64,000 nt of DNA from Desulfobacteraceae bacterium (GCA_014237465.1 JABZFM010000026.1:52214-116213); one strand, 5' to 3'; counted from the stretch's first letter, positions 35,893 to 45,593 are shown. Notes: generated by a model not told the origin, from the letters alone. Translations and numbers: made by a program.

Positions 35893-36114
35893 TTAAAACC
35901 CCCTTTGCGGTGATGGCTCCATACTCGCATCATAATGGTAAGACATGTGAAGAGAAGGATTGTTTGAAAATGATGATAAGTATAAAATATTTTCAGCCAT
36001 AAATAAAATAATAAATTGGATTTTAAACTTTTACATAATCTGATTTTGATTATGAACCTAATATTTTTTATCAATATTTTACTTGAAAAAATATTAAAGT
36101 AAAGGAAATTATCG

Positions 36115-36130
36115 TTAACGTCAACGTAAA
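36115..36130 (-). promoter_or_regulatory. LiuR-type operator before the liu-like operon
   Basis: The minus strand reads TTTACG-TTGA-CGTTAA, an inverted repeat matching the MerR/LiuR consensus remembered as TTTACGTnnACGTAAA-like. GATAAT follows 1 nt later as a possible -10, fitting MerR promoters in which the operator fills a long spacer. It lies ~225 bp upstream of the acyl-CoA dehydrogenase start. The LiuR-like gene at 401 is the obvious candidate regulator. Confidence 0.55.
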
Positions 36131-36206
36131 GTTTGTGCTAAAGCTCGTATTTTTATAAAATTTACATATTATCAAATAATTAAACCTGGTTATCCATTTC
36201 GCTTAA

Positions 36207-36274
36207 GTAGGGTGCGTTTCACGCACCACTTGAAAGCTGACCGGCTCTGAAATGGTGCATGGAATGCACCCTAC
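36207..36274. repeat. Palindromic element, GTAGGGTGCG type
   Basis: GTAGGGTGCGT...GCACCA (from 36207) mirrors TGGTGCAT...GCACCCTAC (to 36274), a 68-bp foldback. It sits in the 35893-36480 gap, which otherwise holds only the LiuR-type box and AT-rich sequence. Confidence 0.75.
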
Positions 36275-36480
36275 GTTGTCGCAAGATGCAATTTCTATGA
36301 TTCACTTGAGCGAACCGGATATGCAGCATCTGATTTCTTTAAAACTCTAAAATCACGCTTAGGGTTCACGAAATCCATAATTATTCGATTTTCTGAGAAG
36401 CTTATTTATGATATTGATTTAAAAGTTTAGACTGGATTCTCCTTAATATTACTAAAACAGACAGGTACGCTTTAACATCC

Positions 36481-38415
36481 ATGGCCAAAACGACCAATCA
36501 AACACCTGCAACTAACCAGGACCAGTCCAGGGGATTCCTCCTTTATAACCGGCGCCCTGCCCTTTCGGAACATGTTTTAGAGTCATTAAAAGAAGCTGAA
36601 GCAATCACCGGCATTAATCAGAGCGAACTCCGGATGAGACTGATGGGGTTGGGAATCGGTGCCTTGAATATTAATCGTTGCTTAAACGAGCTGGAAGATT
36701 GCGCAGCCGACCTGAGATTCATTGGTTTAAACACGACGGCTGTTACAAAAGAATATGTCAAAAACGGGAAACTCCCCCCTGCTGCCAGACACATTAATTT
36801 GACCGATTCTACCATTAAGTTTCTAGATGCTAATGAGAATACTCTTTTTAAAATAACCAAAGAGAGCGAACTACTGATCATCATAACAGACCTGTCCGGG
36901 AAAACAGTCAAACACTTGATGACTGCCATGGCGTATACCGGAAACGCCATAAATAAAACATTTGATGAAATCCTTAAAAAATTTTCTATCGCAAAACCTG
37001 CGGCGATTTTTTACTCGTTAAACGGAGACTCTGAAAACGGGGTTTATGTCGATTCAGACATATTCTCATACATGGGACTCAACGACAAACTGACCCACAG
37101 TAAAGGATCAAATTTTCGGGTGATGGTGAAGGAAGCCATGGCCATGTCGAAATCCAGCATTACAGATGAAAATTTCGGTATTTCGCTTTTGCCCGGTGCC
37201 AATCCGGAATGGTCCAGGGGCAAATCACCGGTGGAAAAGGAACTGGGAAGATACACCCGGTACATCCTTACCGCAGTTGAAAAAAAACTGTTACCATTCG
37301 AAGCGGAATCAAATGAAGCGTCAGATGAAGAGACTTCCCCTTCCTTATCCGGGGATAAACCCGGCACATATCCGTCCAACAAAAATTTGGCCGGCATGAA
37401 TTCGTCAAAAGGCCTTCAACCGCCACCGAATATAAATTACTCGAAAATCACATCTTTTTTCCAGACATCTCTCCCAGAACTGATTGTCGGTCTGATCGTT
37501 ATTGTGTCGCCTTTTTCTTTTTTCATGTCCGGTGTAAAAAGCATCTCCGCACACCAGGTTTTCTGGAAAATGGCAGCCGGTTCAGCGATTGTACTGGCTG
37601 GTGTCCTGATGTTCTGTTATTCGCTGCTGCTTCTTTATTACCGGCGGATGGTGGAAAATACCCCCACATCGAAAATCCGCTCTTTATCCATGGGAATGGT
37701 GGAACTGTCCGGTAAATCCCGGCTTTACTATGATCTGAGAACATCTGCGACAAAAACACAATGTGTTTATTACAGGTGCCGATACTATAAATATCAGCAG
37801 ACAAATGACGGTTCCCGCTGGGCGCTTACCCGGTCCGTTTCTTCAGGCAAAATCCCGTTTTATATTGAAGATGACACCGGCCGGGTACTGATCAAACCAA
37901 AAGGTGCGATCTTTAATATTCCTATGGCCACCCAGTCATTTCAGGGAAGCTACATCCCCACCCTCTCAATACAGCTGCATGATCCGAATACAAAAGTGGT
38001 GGAAGAGCTGATACCCGAAAGGGCAAGGTTATATGTTCTCGGTTCAGCGCAGGTTGAAAAGCACGGAAAAAAAACACGGGAAATTATCATTGATAAACTG
38101 AGAATGTTAAAACAAAGCCCGAAAATCATGTCCGAGTATGACATCAACAGCGACGGTCAGATTGATGTGGAAGAATGGGAAGCCGCCCGTAGTGATGTGG
38201 AACGAATGGTTTATGCCGAATCACTGGCAAACGGACCAGGGGATTCTGAATCCGTTGTTATTGAAAAACCCCGTTTCGGACTGCTGCCGTTTATCATTGC
38301 GGATTCGGAAAAAAATCTGATCAGAAAACTAATGTTCCGGACTTGGATATTTCTTTTTGGCGGCCTATCCACAATGGGTTTTAGTCTAAACTTTTTAGTC
38401 AATTTTTTTAGATAG
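36481..38415 (+). CDS. GIDE-domain membrane protein with EF-hand
   Basis: A 644-residue protein. Residues 1-~270 form an unrecognised soluble domain; 335-355 and 365-387 are membrane helices; ~395-545 is a GIDE-like domain (LSMGMVELSGKSR..., QCVYYRCRYY..., RLYVLGSAQVEKHG). A perfect EF-hand loop (D554-I-N-S-D-G-Q-I-D-V-E-E565) follows, and a last membrane helix lies at ~620-642. GIDE domains occur in mitochondrial E3 ligases and in bacteria beside LemA, as here. No RING domain is present. It may be a calcium-responsive envelope protein. The start lacks a strong ribosome site. Confidence 0.7.
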   Translation: MAKTTNQTPATNQDQSRGFLLYNRRPALSEHVLESLKEAEAITGINQSELRMRLMGLGIGALNINRCLNELEDCAADLRFIGLNTTAVTKEYVKNGKLPPAARHINLTDSTIKFLDANENTLFKITKESELLIIITDLSGKTVKHLMTAMAYTGNAINKTFDEILKKFSIAKPAAIFYSLNGDSENGVYVDSDIFSYMGLNDKLTHSKGSNFRVMVKEAMAMSKSSITDENFGISLLPGANPEWSRGKSPVEKELGRYTRYILTAVEKKLLPFEAESNEASDEETSPSLSGDKPGTYPSNKNLAGMNSSKGLQPPPNINYSKITSFFQTSLPELIVGLIVIVSPFSFFMSGVKSISAHQVFWKMAAGSAIVLAGVLMFCYSLLLLYYRRMVENTPTSKIRSLSMGMVELSGKSRLYYDLRTSATKTQCVYYRCRYYKYQQTNDGSRWALTRSVSSGKIPFYIEDDTGRVLIKPKGAIFNIPMATQSFQGSYIPTLSIQLHDPNTKVVEELIPERARLYVLGSAQVEKHGKKTREIIIDKLRMLKQSPKIMSEYDINSDGQIDVEEWEAARSDVERMVYAESLANGPGDSESVVIEKPRFGLLPFIIADSEKNLIRKLMFRTWIFLFGGLSTMGFSLNFLVNFFR

Positions 38416-38505
38416 ATATAATCAAAACCAAACATAATACTTTAAGTAATTAAACGGTATTCAGTTCCAAAAAAATTTCAATTAAAGTACAGAAAGGGAA
38501 AAAAC

Positions 38506-39075
38506 ATGACGCTTATTATTCTGCTCACACTTCTCGGCATTATTGTTGCGCTGATCACATTCTGCATCATTATTTACAATGGATTGATCAGTTTAAAACA
38601 TAACATATCAAAAGCATGGAGCAATATCGATGTACTTTTAAAGCAACGATATGATGAACTGCCAAAACTTGTCAGTGTGTGTGAAGGATATATGCAGCAT
38701 GAACGTGCTGTTCTTGAGAATGTAACCAAAGCCCGCTCACAGCTGGACTCGGCTGGTTCCGAAAAAGAAATTGTCAATGCCAATAATGCCATCACCTCGG
38801 CACTGCGCTCTTTATTTGCAGTTGTTGAAAATTATCCGGATCTCAAGGCGGATCGCGCATTTCGCCAACTCCAGGCAAGGGTATCCCAGCTTGAAGATCA
38901 AATCGCAGACCGCAGAGAACTTTACAATGAAAGTGTTAATCTTTTTAATATACGTATTGAACAGTTTCCGGATGTCATTATTGCGTCGATGATGCGCCTT
39001 GACGAAAGGGAATTGTGGCAGATTGATCCCGAACATCGGGAGGACGTCAACATGAAATTTTCCGTACCGGCATAA
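38506..39075 (+). CDS. lemA: LemA family protein
   Basis: A 189-residue protein with an N-terminal membrane anchor (residues 2-24, LIILLTLLGIIVALITFCII) and a long helical domain starting YNGLISLKHNISKAWSNIDVLLKQRYDELPKLVSVCEGYMQHE, the LemA signature. Length and motif are typical. It is 90 bp downstream of the GIDE-domain gene, a pairing seen elsewhere, so the two probably act in one membrane complex of unknown role. agaaaggg ribosome site. Confidence 0.9.
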   Translation: MTLIILLTLLGIIVALITFCIIIYNGLISLKHNISKAWSNIDVLLKQRYDELPKLVSVCEGYMQHERAVLENVTKARSQLDSAGSEKEIVNANNAITSALRSLFAVVENYPDLKADRAFRQLQARVSQLEDQIADRRELYNESVNLFNIRIEQFPDVIIASMMRLDERELWQIDPEHREDVNMKFSVPA

Positions 39076-39098
39076 CCAGGATATCTCACAAACTTTTC

Positions 39099-39152
39099 AA
39101 TCGGGGGGGGAGTATACTTATTTCGCCAAAAAATAAGTATACTGCCCCCAAT
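39099..39152. repeat. Palindromic repeat, GGGG(C)AGTATACTTATT type
   Basis: AATCGGGGGGGGAGTATACTTATTT (left) is the inverted near-copy of AAATAAGTATACTGCCCCCAATT (right). The same AGTATACTTATTTC core occurs in a second palindrome at 47728-47784. The layout resembles REP-type elements moved by Y1/RAYT transposases. Confidence 0.7.
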
Positions 39153-39325
39153 TCTGAAGAAAAACACTATATATGGTGGTTGTCTATTTTTTCCCTGGGG
39201 TGCCGAAAAGCTATTGAATGCTGCACTGGAAGAGTGAAGCTTGGAGGTGAGCACTGCTGATAAGTTTGATTTTCAAACACATCAATTTTTGAAGATTGTC
39301 TTTAATAATCCTGTTTGACTGATCC

Positions 39326-40309
39326 TTATATTTCCTCAATTGTAAAAAGCTTTTGGTATGATTTTGGGGAGAGTCCCGTATAGCGTTTGAATATTTTTCT
39401 AAAAAAGCTGGAATCTTCATAGCCGATATTTACCGCAATCTCGTCTACATTATAATTTTTCTGCTCCAGCAATTTTTTAGCTTCCTCAACTCTGATCATC
39501 TGTAAATACGTGATCGGGGGAAAGCCGGTTGCCTCTTTAAACCGGCGTTTGAAATTCCTGGCACACATATTGACTCGGTTGGAAAGATGTTCGATTGTAA
39601 AAGGCTCATAAAAGTGCGCTTCAAGCCAGTCTTGAATTGATTGAATCTCAGGATCGTTATGGTTGGAAGGTCTCATAAGCGGAGAAAATGGGGTTTGCGC
39701 TGTAATGGACATCCTTAGCACAAGAACCTTTGAACATTCGATCGCCACTTCGCGGCCATAAAATATTTTGATCAGGTAAAGGCATAAATTCATCCAGGCC
39801 GTGGTTCCGCCGGCACAGAACAGGTTTCCGTCTCTTGTTAATAACTGATTTGTATCCAGTTTTACATCCGGATAGCGATTTACAAATTGTTCATGATAAC
39901 TCCAGTGCGTTGTTGCCAGTTTCTCATCAAGCAATCCTGCTTCTGCCATCAAAAAAGCGCCACTGCAAATACCCAGTATATATGTTCCTTTTTTAAAGTG
40001 ATGCCACAGCCAGGGGTAAACAGGGTGAAGTTCCTCAAGCGATTCCTCAATAAAGCCGGCAATGCAGGGTAAAATGATAAGATCGGTGGATTCTATGTCT
40101 TCGATTTTATTATGCGGCTGTACAACCAGGTTATTGAAAAAATGGATCGGTTTCCCATCCACTGTAGTTAACTCCACATTAAAATACGGACTGGGGTTAA
40201 TCCCGCATTGATAATTCCATTGACTACCCACCAGACTGAAAAAATCCAATGGGCCTGTAATGGTTGTTGCTAACGCATTTTTTGCTCCGAAAACCGTTAT
40301 TTTTTTCAT
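39326..40309 (-). CDS. GlxA-type AraC regulator (DJ-1/PfpI plus HTH)
   Basis: A 327-residue regulator. Residues 1-~190 are a DJ-1/PfpI-like domain with the nucleophile-elbow Cys in LGICSGAF; ~215-320 is an AraC-type double HTH (IEHLSNRVNMCARNFKRRFKEATGFPPITYLQMIRVEEAKKLLE..., VDEIAVNIGYEDSSFFRKIFKRYTGLSPKSYQK). ATG 40309 is preferred over 40318 because AAGGAG then has 9-nt spacing. It is divergent from the GMC-SDR-AOR-SDR operon and probably controls it. Confidence 0.85.
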   Translation of the reverse strand: MKKITVFGAKNALATTITGPLDFFSLVGSQWNYQCGINPSPYFNVELTTVDGKPIHFFNNLVVQPHNKIEDIESTDLIILPCIAGFIEESLEELHPVYPWLWHHFKKGTYILGICSGAFLMAEAGLLDEKLATTHWSYHEQFVNRYPDVKLDTNQLLTRDGNLFCAGGTTAWMNLCLYLIKIFYGREVAIECSKVLVLRMSITAQTPFSPLMRPSNHNDPEIQSIQDWLEAHFYEPFTIEHLSNRVNMCARNFKRRFKEATGFPPITYLQMIRVEEAKKLLEQKNYNVDEIAVNIGYEDSSFFRKIFKRYTGLSPKSYQKLFTIEEI

Positions 40310-40445
40310 AAAGATCATCTCCTTATATAAGCATTGCCTTATCGACCCGCAATATGTCCTTTATGCCACTTCTTTTGTTATTAAACAACGTTTAATATGA
40401 AAAATAATGTTTATTAAAATATTTATTTAAGAAGGAGTGAAAAAA

Positions 40446-41747
40446 ATGGAAACCTTAAAAAATGAATTTGATGCCATTGTGATCGGAAGTGGCCCGGGAG
40501 GCGCAACCGTAGCCAGGGAATTATCTCAGCATGGGAAAAAGGTGCTTATTTTGGAATGGGGCCCAAATAAACCGTTGAAAGGAAGCTTTTTGCAGATGTT
40601 TCAGGATTGTTTTATTCTCGGCAAAAGCATGTTTATGACGAAAAATTTTCTGGCCATGGTTCGTGGAATAACCACCGGCGGTAGTTCACGATATTATTGT
40701 GCCCTGGCTTGCGATCCACCAGTGGAGCGGCTTAAAAAGTATGGTGTGGATATCACACCGGAAATTGAAGAAATTAAAAATATCGTGCCTTGCGAGCCCC
40801 TTCGGGATGATTTAATGAGTCAGGCTGCAAAAGTCTTTATGGATAGTGCGCTGGACCTGGGCTATGACTGCCAAAAAGCCAATAAATACATCTTTCAGGA
40901 TAAATGCCACAAAGATTGTGATTTGTGCCTGTATGGATGTCCCCATGACGCAAAATGGAGCGCTGTTAATTTTGTTGATGATGCCCTGGAATACGGTGCT
41001 GAAATGATTAACAAGGCAAAAGTTACCAAAATTATAGTTGAAAACAATAAAGCCATCGGTGTTGAGTATCGACATAAAAAGAAAACAATAAAAGCATATG
41101 CGTCAAAGGTTATTCTTGCTGCCGGCGGTATTGGTTCCCCGGTGATACTACGTGAAAGTGGAATAGAAGGTGTTGGTCACAATTTTTTCTTTGATCCGTT
41201 GTGGTTTATTTGGGGAAAAGTGGATCGTGTCACATCAGGAAAGGGTGTTCCCATGTGTTCAAGAATCATTCTGGAGGACGAGGGGATCGTGCTGACAGAT
41301 CATAATATGCCGCACTTAGTAAAGGCGATCTTTGATTTTCAGGGATTTAAACCGGGAAAAGCATTCTCTTTTTCCCACATGGTGCCGTTACAGGCCAAGG
41401 TCAGGGACGGGCTTAGCGGACATATAGGCAAGAGCGGCTGGGTCTGGAAGGGCTTGATGGATGAAGATAAGAAAAAATTAAATGCCGGATTTGATCATGC
41501 GAAAAAGATCCTAGATAATGCGGGTGCGGAAAAAATCTACAAAAGCCCTCTCCTGGCTGCGCATCCCGGTGGCACCGTCAAGATCGGGGAATTTCTCGAT
41601 ACTGACCTGAAAACTGAATATGACAACCTTTATGTTTGCGATGCGTCGGTAATACCACATGAAATGGGACTTCCGCCTTCTCTTACTATTCTCACGCTGG
41701 GAAAGCGACTGTCCAAGCATCTCTTAGGGCAGGATAAAGCAGCCTGA
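40446..41747 (+). CDS. GMC-type FAD oxidoreductase with iron-sulfur-like Cys cluster
   Basis: A 433-residue flavoprotein. FAD-binding AIVIGSGPGGATVARELSQHGKKVLILE starts at residue 11 and the C-terminal FAD segment is NLYVCDASVIPHEMGLPPSLTILTLGKRL. Residues 154-165 hold Cys-x3-Cys-x2-Cys-x3-Cys followed by P, a 4Fe-4S-type pattern not present in classical GMC oxidases. That suggests electrons leave through an Fe-S cluster rather than to oxygen, fitting an anaerobe. It would oxidise a primary or secondary alcohol. ATG 40446 is chosen over GTG 40437, which overlaps the GAAGGAG site. Confidence 0.82.
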   Translation: METLKNEFDAIVIGSGPGGATVARELSQHGKKVLILEWGPNKPLKGSFLQMFQDCFILGKSMFMTKNFLAMVRGITTGGSSRYYCALACDPPVERLKKYGVDITPEIEEIKNIVPCEPLRDDLMSQAAKVFMDSALDLGYDCQKANKYIFQDKCHKDCDLCLYGCPHDAKWSAVNFVDDALEYGAEMINKAKVTKIIVENNKAIGVEYRHKKKTIKAYASKVILAAGGIGSPVILRESGIEGVGHNFFFDPLWFIWGKVDRVTSGKGVPMCSRIILEDEGIVLTDHNMPHLVKAIFDFQGFKPGKAFSFSHMVPLQAKVRDGLSGHIGKSGWVWKGLMDEDKKKLNAGFDHAKKILDNAGAEKIYKSPLLAAHPGGTVKIGEFLDTDLKTEYDNLYVCDASVIPHEMGLPPSLTILTLGKRLSKHLLGQDKAA

Positions 41748-41820
41748 GTGTCATGTTCTTAGGGGGATATGCAAAAAACAGGAATTAACAATTACTATAA
41801 AGTCTGACGAGGAAGGTAAA

Positions 41821-42672
41821 ATGAATCTAAATAATGCTTGGGTCGTCATTACAGGTGCGAGCAGGGGCATCGGTGTAACCATTGCCGAAGAATTTGCAAA
41901 AAAAAAGGCAAATCTTATTCTAATCGCGCGATCAATGGACGGGCTGAAAAAAACATGCGATCAGGTTGAAAATTTGGGTGGCAAGGCGCATGCCATTGCT
42001 TTTGATCTTGAAAAAATTTCACAAATAGAAAGCCTGGCTGAAAAGATCAATAAGCTGGCGCCACATATAGATGTACTGGTTAATAATGCGGGTTTGGAAA
42101 AATATTGTTTTTTTACGAAGTATAAGCGCGAAGACATCACATCAGTTCTTAATGTTAATCTGATCGCGCCCATGGAACTGACACGACTGCTGCTTCCCGG
42201 CATGCTGAATCGGAGAAAAGGACACGTTATTAATATCAGCTCAGTGGCCGGTAAACTCGGTGAAATATATAACACTCTTTATGACACATCAAAAGGGGGA
42301 ATGGAGTTATGGACCGATGCGTTACGACAGGAGTTATACAAAACCGGCGTTAAAATCACTTCGATTAATCCGGGGGCCGTAAGTGACGCCGGCATGATTT
42401 ACAATATCGGCGTGAAATATCCGGTTCTTCTTGGGGCCTGCACTACCCAGGGTGTCGCTGACGCGGTCATTAAATGTACTTCAAAATACAAATCCCGGGT
42501 ATTTATAAACAGCCTGCCGATTAAACCGTTCATAATAGTCAGTGTGATATTTCCACGCCTGGTTGATACAATTTTTAGATGGCTTGGAATAACAAGAACA
42601 AATATAAAAAAAGTGGAAAAGCGTATGAAATCAGACCAGCAAAAAGCAGCAAAAGAAAATAAAAAAAATTAA
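41821..42672 (+). CDS. Short-chain dehydrogenase/reductase with hydrophobic C-terminus
   Basis: A 283-residue SDR. NAD(P)-binding TGASRGIG, structural NNAG, and catalytic Ser in NISSVAGK with LYDTSKGG supplying Tyr and Lys. The tail (~235-260, IKPFIIVSVIFPRLVDTIFRWLGI) is hydrophobic, followed by a Lys-rich end, so it may sit on the membrane and act on a lipophilic substrate. gaggaagg ribosome site. Second gene of the GMC operon. Confidence 0.85.
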   Translation: MNLNNAWVVITGASRGIGVTIAEEFAKKKANLILIARSMDGLKKTCDQVENLGGKAHAIAFDLEKISQIESLAEKINKLAPHIDVLVNNAGLEKYCFFTKYKREDITSVLNVNLIAPMELTRLLLPGMLNRRKGHVINISSVAGKLGEIYNTLYDTSKGGMELWTDALRQELYKTGVKITSINPGAVSDAGMIYNIGVKYPVLLGACTTQGVADAVIKCTSKYKSRVFINSLPIKPFIIVSVIFPRLVDTIFRWLGITRTNIKKVEKRMKSDQQKAAKENKKN

Positions 42673-42791
42673 ACACTCGACTCTCCCACCGCCTTCAGAT
42701 GTATCCAAAATCAGAGTGACGGGAAATAAAAATGTCTATTCTTTCATAGGAAAAGAGGAACGTCTTATAAGTATTAAGAAAGGAGTTATTT

Positions 42792-44747
42792 ATGTCGAAT
42801 GTCTATATGGGCAAAATTTTAATGGTCAATTTGTCAGACGGTACTTTTGAAGAACAGAAGATTCCGGATGCCGTGTATGAAAAATTCCTGTCCGGATCAG
42901 GCCTTGGTGGTTTTGTCCTGTATAATAATATTCCTGCAGAAGCCGATCCACTGGGTCCGGATAATATCCTCGGGTTTGTTTCCGGACTTTTAACCGGGTC
43001 CGGCAGCATGTTTACCGGCCGCTGGATGGCTGTGGGCAAATCCCCCTTGACAGGTGGTTATGGCGAAGCAAATTGCGGAGGGAATCTTTCTCCGGCGATC
43101 AAACGCTGCGGGTATGACGGTATCTTTTTTAAAGGCATCAGTGAAAAACCAGTCTATTTACACATTGAAAACGGCAAGGCGGAATTAAAAGATGCCAGGC
43201 ATTTGCGGGGAAAAGATGCCATTGAAACTGAAGAAGTATTAATTGCCGACCTGACAAAAACCCGAAAACCGAAAGTAGCCTGCATCGGACCGGCAGGTGA
43301 AAAAATGTCCTGTATATCCGGTATCAGCAATGATTTAGGACGTATGGCTGCTCGGTCCGGACTCGGGGCTGTCATGGGGTCGAAAAATTTAAAAGCCCTT
43401 GTTTTAGACGGCAAAAATAAAATTGAGCCGCAAAACCGGAATAAAATTAAAATCCTGTCCCAAAAATGTGTCAAGTGGGTCAACTTTCAGCCCTGGTTTC
43501 TTTCCGGAAACGGGTTGCGAATTCTTGCCGTAATTATGCGGTTTATGCCAACCCAGACAGCCATGGACGGCATGCTCTGGAAAATTATGCTTCGTAAATG
43601 GGGAACCATTGCTTTAAACCAGTATTCTTCCGAACTTGGCGATGCACCGATAAAAAACTGGGCCGGCTCCAACCGGGATTTTTCAAAAGACAAATCAAAT
43701 GCCATCAGCCCGGATACGATTCTTGAAACCGAGACAAAAAAATACCACTGCTATTCATGCCCCCTTGGATGCGGTGGGATCTGCAAAGGTAATTTTCCCA
43801 AAGGGGAATCCCATAAACCGGAATATGAATCGGTTTTGGCTCTTTCCGGTCTTGCATTAAACAATGATCTTGAAAGTGTTTTTCAAATGAATGACCGGTT
43901 GAACCGGGCCGGGATGGATACCATTTCAGCCGGCGGCACCATTGCCTTTGCCATTGAGTGTTATGAACGGGGGATTTTGACAAAAAAAGACACGGACGGC
44001 CTGGAACTGACATGGGGGAATTCGGTCGCCATGATGGCACTGATGGAGAAAATGATTGCAAGAGAAGGCATCGGCGATGTTCTGGCAGACGGCGTTAAAG
44101 TCGCATCAGAAAAAATCGGAAAAGGGTCGGATCAATATGCCATTCACGCCGGCGGCCAGGAACTGCCCATGCATGACAGCCGGTTTGACCCGGGATTTGC
44201 TGTTCACTATGCAGTGGAGGCCACACCTGGAAGGCATACCGTCGGATCACAGTCATATTATGAAATGTTCCGGCTCTGGAAAAAAGACAAGTCCCTGCCG
44301 GGGATATGGCTCATGTACCGTAAAAAGAGTAAATATAAAGTCACTGAAAAAAAAGCAATTCATGCAGCTGCCTGCAGCAAGTTTGTTAATGTGTTAAACG
44401 GTGCCGGCGGCTGCGTGTTTGGTGCGCAAATCGGGGTGGACCGGGTGCCGTTTTTTGAGTGGCTTAATGCGGCCACCGGCTGGGATAAAACTCCTGAAGA
44501 ATATATGGAAATCGGCAAACGTCTGCAGACCATGAAGCAAGCCTTTAATATCAAACATGGTGTTGATCCGAAATCAACCAAACCAAATCCCCGGGCACTC
44601 GGGCAACCCCCTCAGGCAAAAGGGGCGAATAAGAAACGAACCGTCAATGTTGATAAAATGATCGAAGATTACTGGCGCCAGTTTGGATGGAACACGCGGA
44701 CGGGTAATCCTTCAGATGAAGATATCTCTTCGGTGAATCATACATAG
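42792..44747 (+). CDS. Aldehyde:ferredoxin oxidoreductase family protein (AOR 3)
   Basis: A 651-residue tungsten-pterin enzyme. VYMGKILMVNLSDG start, GSMFTGRWMAVGKSPLTGGYGEANCGGN pterin half, Fe-S ligands CYSCPLGCGGIC near residue 318 and a late Cys in GAGGCVFG. Two segments (~225-275 around WVNFQPWFLSGNGLRILAVIMRFMPTQT, and ~475-515) are longer than in AOR 1. It follows an alcohol-oxidising GMC enzyme and an SDR, so it probably turns the resulting aldehyde into an acid. aaggag ribosome site. Confidence 0.87.
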   Translation: MSNVYMGKILMVNLSDGTFEEQKIPDAVYEKFLSGSGLGGFVLYNNIPAEADPLGPDNILGFVSGLLTGSGSMFTGRWMAVGKSPLTGGYGEANCGGNLSPAIKRCGYDGIFFKGISEKPVYLHIENGKAELKDARHLRGKDAIETEEVLIADLTKTRKPKVACIGPAGEKMSCISGISNDLGRMAARSGLGAVMGSKNLKALVLDGKNKIEPQNRNKIKILSQKCVKWVNFQPWFLSGNGLRILAVIMRFMPTQTAMDGMLWKIMLRKWGTIALNQYSSELGDAPIKNWAGSNRDFSKDKSNAISPDTILETETKKYHCYSCPLGCGGICKGNFPKGESHKPEYESVLALSGLALNNDLESVFQMNDRLNRAGMDTISAGGTIAFAIECYERGILTKKDTDGLELTWGNSVAMMALMEKMIAREGIGDVLADGVKVASEKIGKGSDQYAIHAGGQELPMHDSRFDPGFAVHYAVEATPGRHTVGSQSYYEMFRLWKKDKSLPGIWLMYRKKSKYKVTEKKAIHAAACSKFVNVLNGAGGCVFGAQIGVDRVPFFEWLNAATGWDKTPEEYMEIGKRLQTMKQAFNIKHGVDPKSTKPNPRALGQPPQAKGANKKRTVNVDKMIEDYWRQFGWNTRTGNPSDEDISSVNHT

Positions 44748-44759
44748 GAGGTTGTTGTT

Positions 44760-45593
44760 ATGAATATTTTTGAAGATAAGGTTTCAATCGTCACCGGGGC
44801 GGCATCCGGGATCGGCAAGGCATTGATCCAGGAACTAGCGAAAAGAGGAGCAAACGTAATTGCCACGGACATTAACCTTAGACTTTTAAAATTATCAATT
44901 GAATCGATCAAAACATCAAACCATAAAATTAAGGCTGTCGCGCTTGATGTAACCGATTATAATGCGTTTAAAAAGTTGATTGATGAAACGGTTTCCAAAG
45001 AGGGGAGATTAGATTATCTGTTTAATAATGCTGGCATTGCCATTGCCGGGGAGGTACGTGATCAAAAAATTGAACACTGGAAAAAACTGTTGGATGTCAA
45101 CCTTAACGGCGTTATCTACGGATCCGTGCTGGCTTATAAATATATGGCAAAACAGGGTTTTGGGCACATTGTGAATCTGTCTTCCGTAGAAGGCATAACC
45201 GCATTCCCGGCAACCGTGCCATATGTGGTCAGTAAATTTGCCGTCATGGGCCTTTCCCAGGGGATGTGGGTAGAAGGCGCTGACCTGGGTGTGAAGGTGA
45301 GCGCTGTGAGCCCGGGGTTTATCAAGACACCTATTTTTGAAGTGAGCGAAGTGGTCAATACGGATCGCCAGGAAATGCTGAAGTCTTTGGCACCATTGGA
45401 AAAATTTTCCATATCGCCGGAAAAGTGCGCGAAACGTATTCTTAAAGGTGTGGCTAAAAACAAAGTGATTATCCCCATAACCGGTCTGGCTTGGGTTCTA
45501 TGGTGGTTTAGCCGGATTAAACCAACCATGCTGCTGAATCTCACAAGAAAGGATTTTAAAAAAATTCGCGACAAGGCGCGTATAAAAAAATAA
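44760..45593 (+). CDS. Short-chain dehydrogenase/reductase
   Basis: A 277-residue SDR with TGAASGIG, NNAG, and Ser-Tyr-Lys in LSSVEG...VPYVVSK. The tail is basic and hydrophobic (ITGLAWVLWWFSRIKPTMLLNLTRKDFKK), again hinting at membrane contact. It begins 12 bp after the AOR 3 stop with aggagg, so is the fourth gene of the operon. Two different SDRs in one unit suggest sequential hydroxyl or keto conversions. Confidence 0.87.
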   Translation: MNIFEDKVSIVTGAASGIGKALIQELAKRGANVIATDINLRLLKLSIESIKTSNHKIKAVALDVTDYNAFKKLIDETVSKEGRLDYLFNNAGIAIAGEVRDQKIEHWKKLLDVNLNGVIYGSVLAYKYMAKQGFGHIVNLSSVEGITAFPATVPYVVSKFAVMGLSQGMWVEGADLGVKVSAVSPGFIKTPIFEVSEVVNTDRQEMLKSLAPLEKFSISPEKCAKRILKGVAKNKVIIPITGLAWVLWWFSRIKPTMLLNLTRKDFKKIRDKARIKK

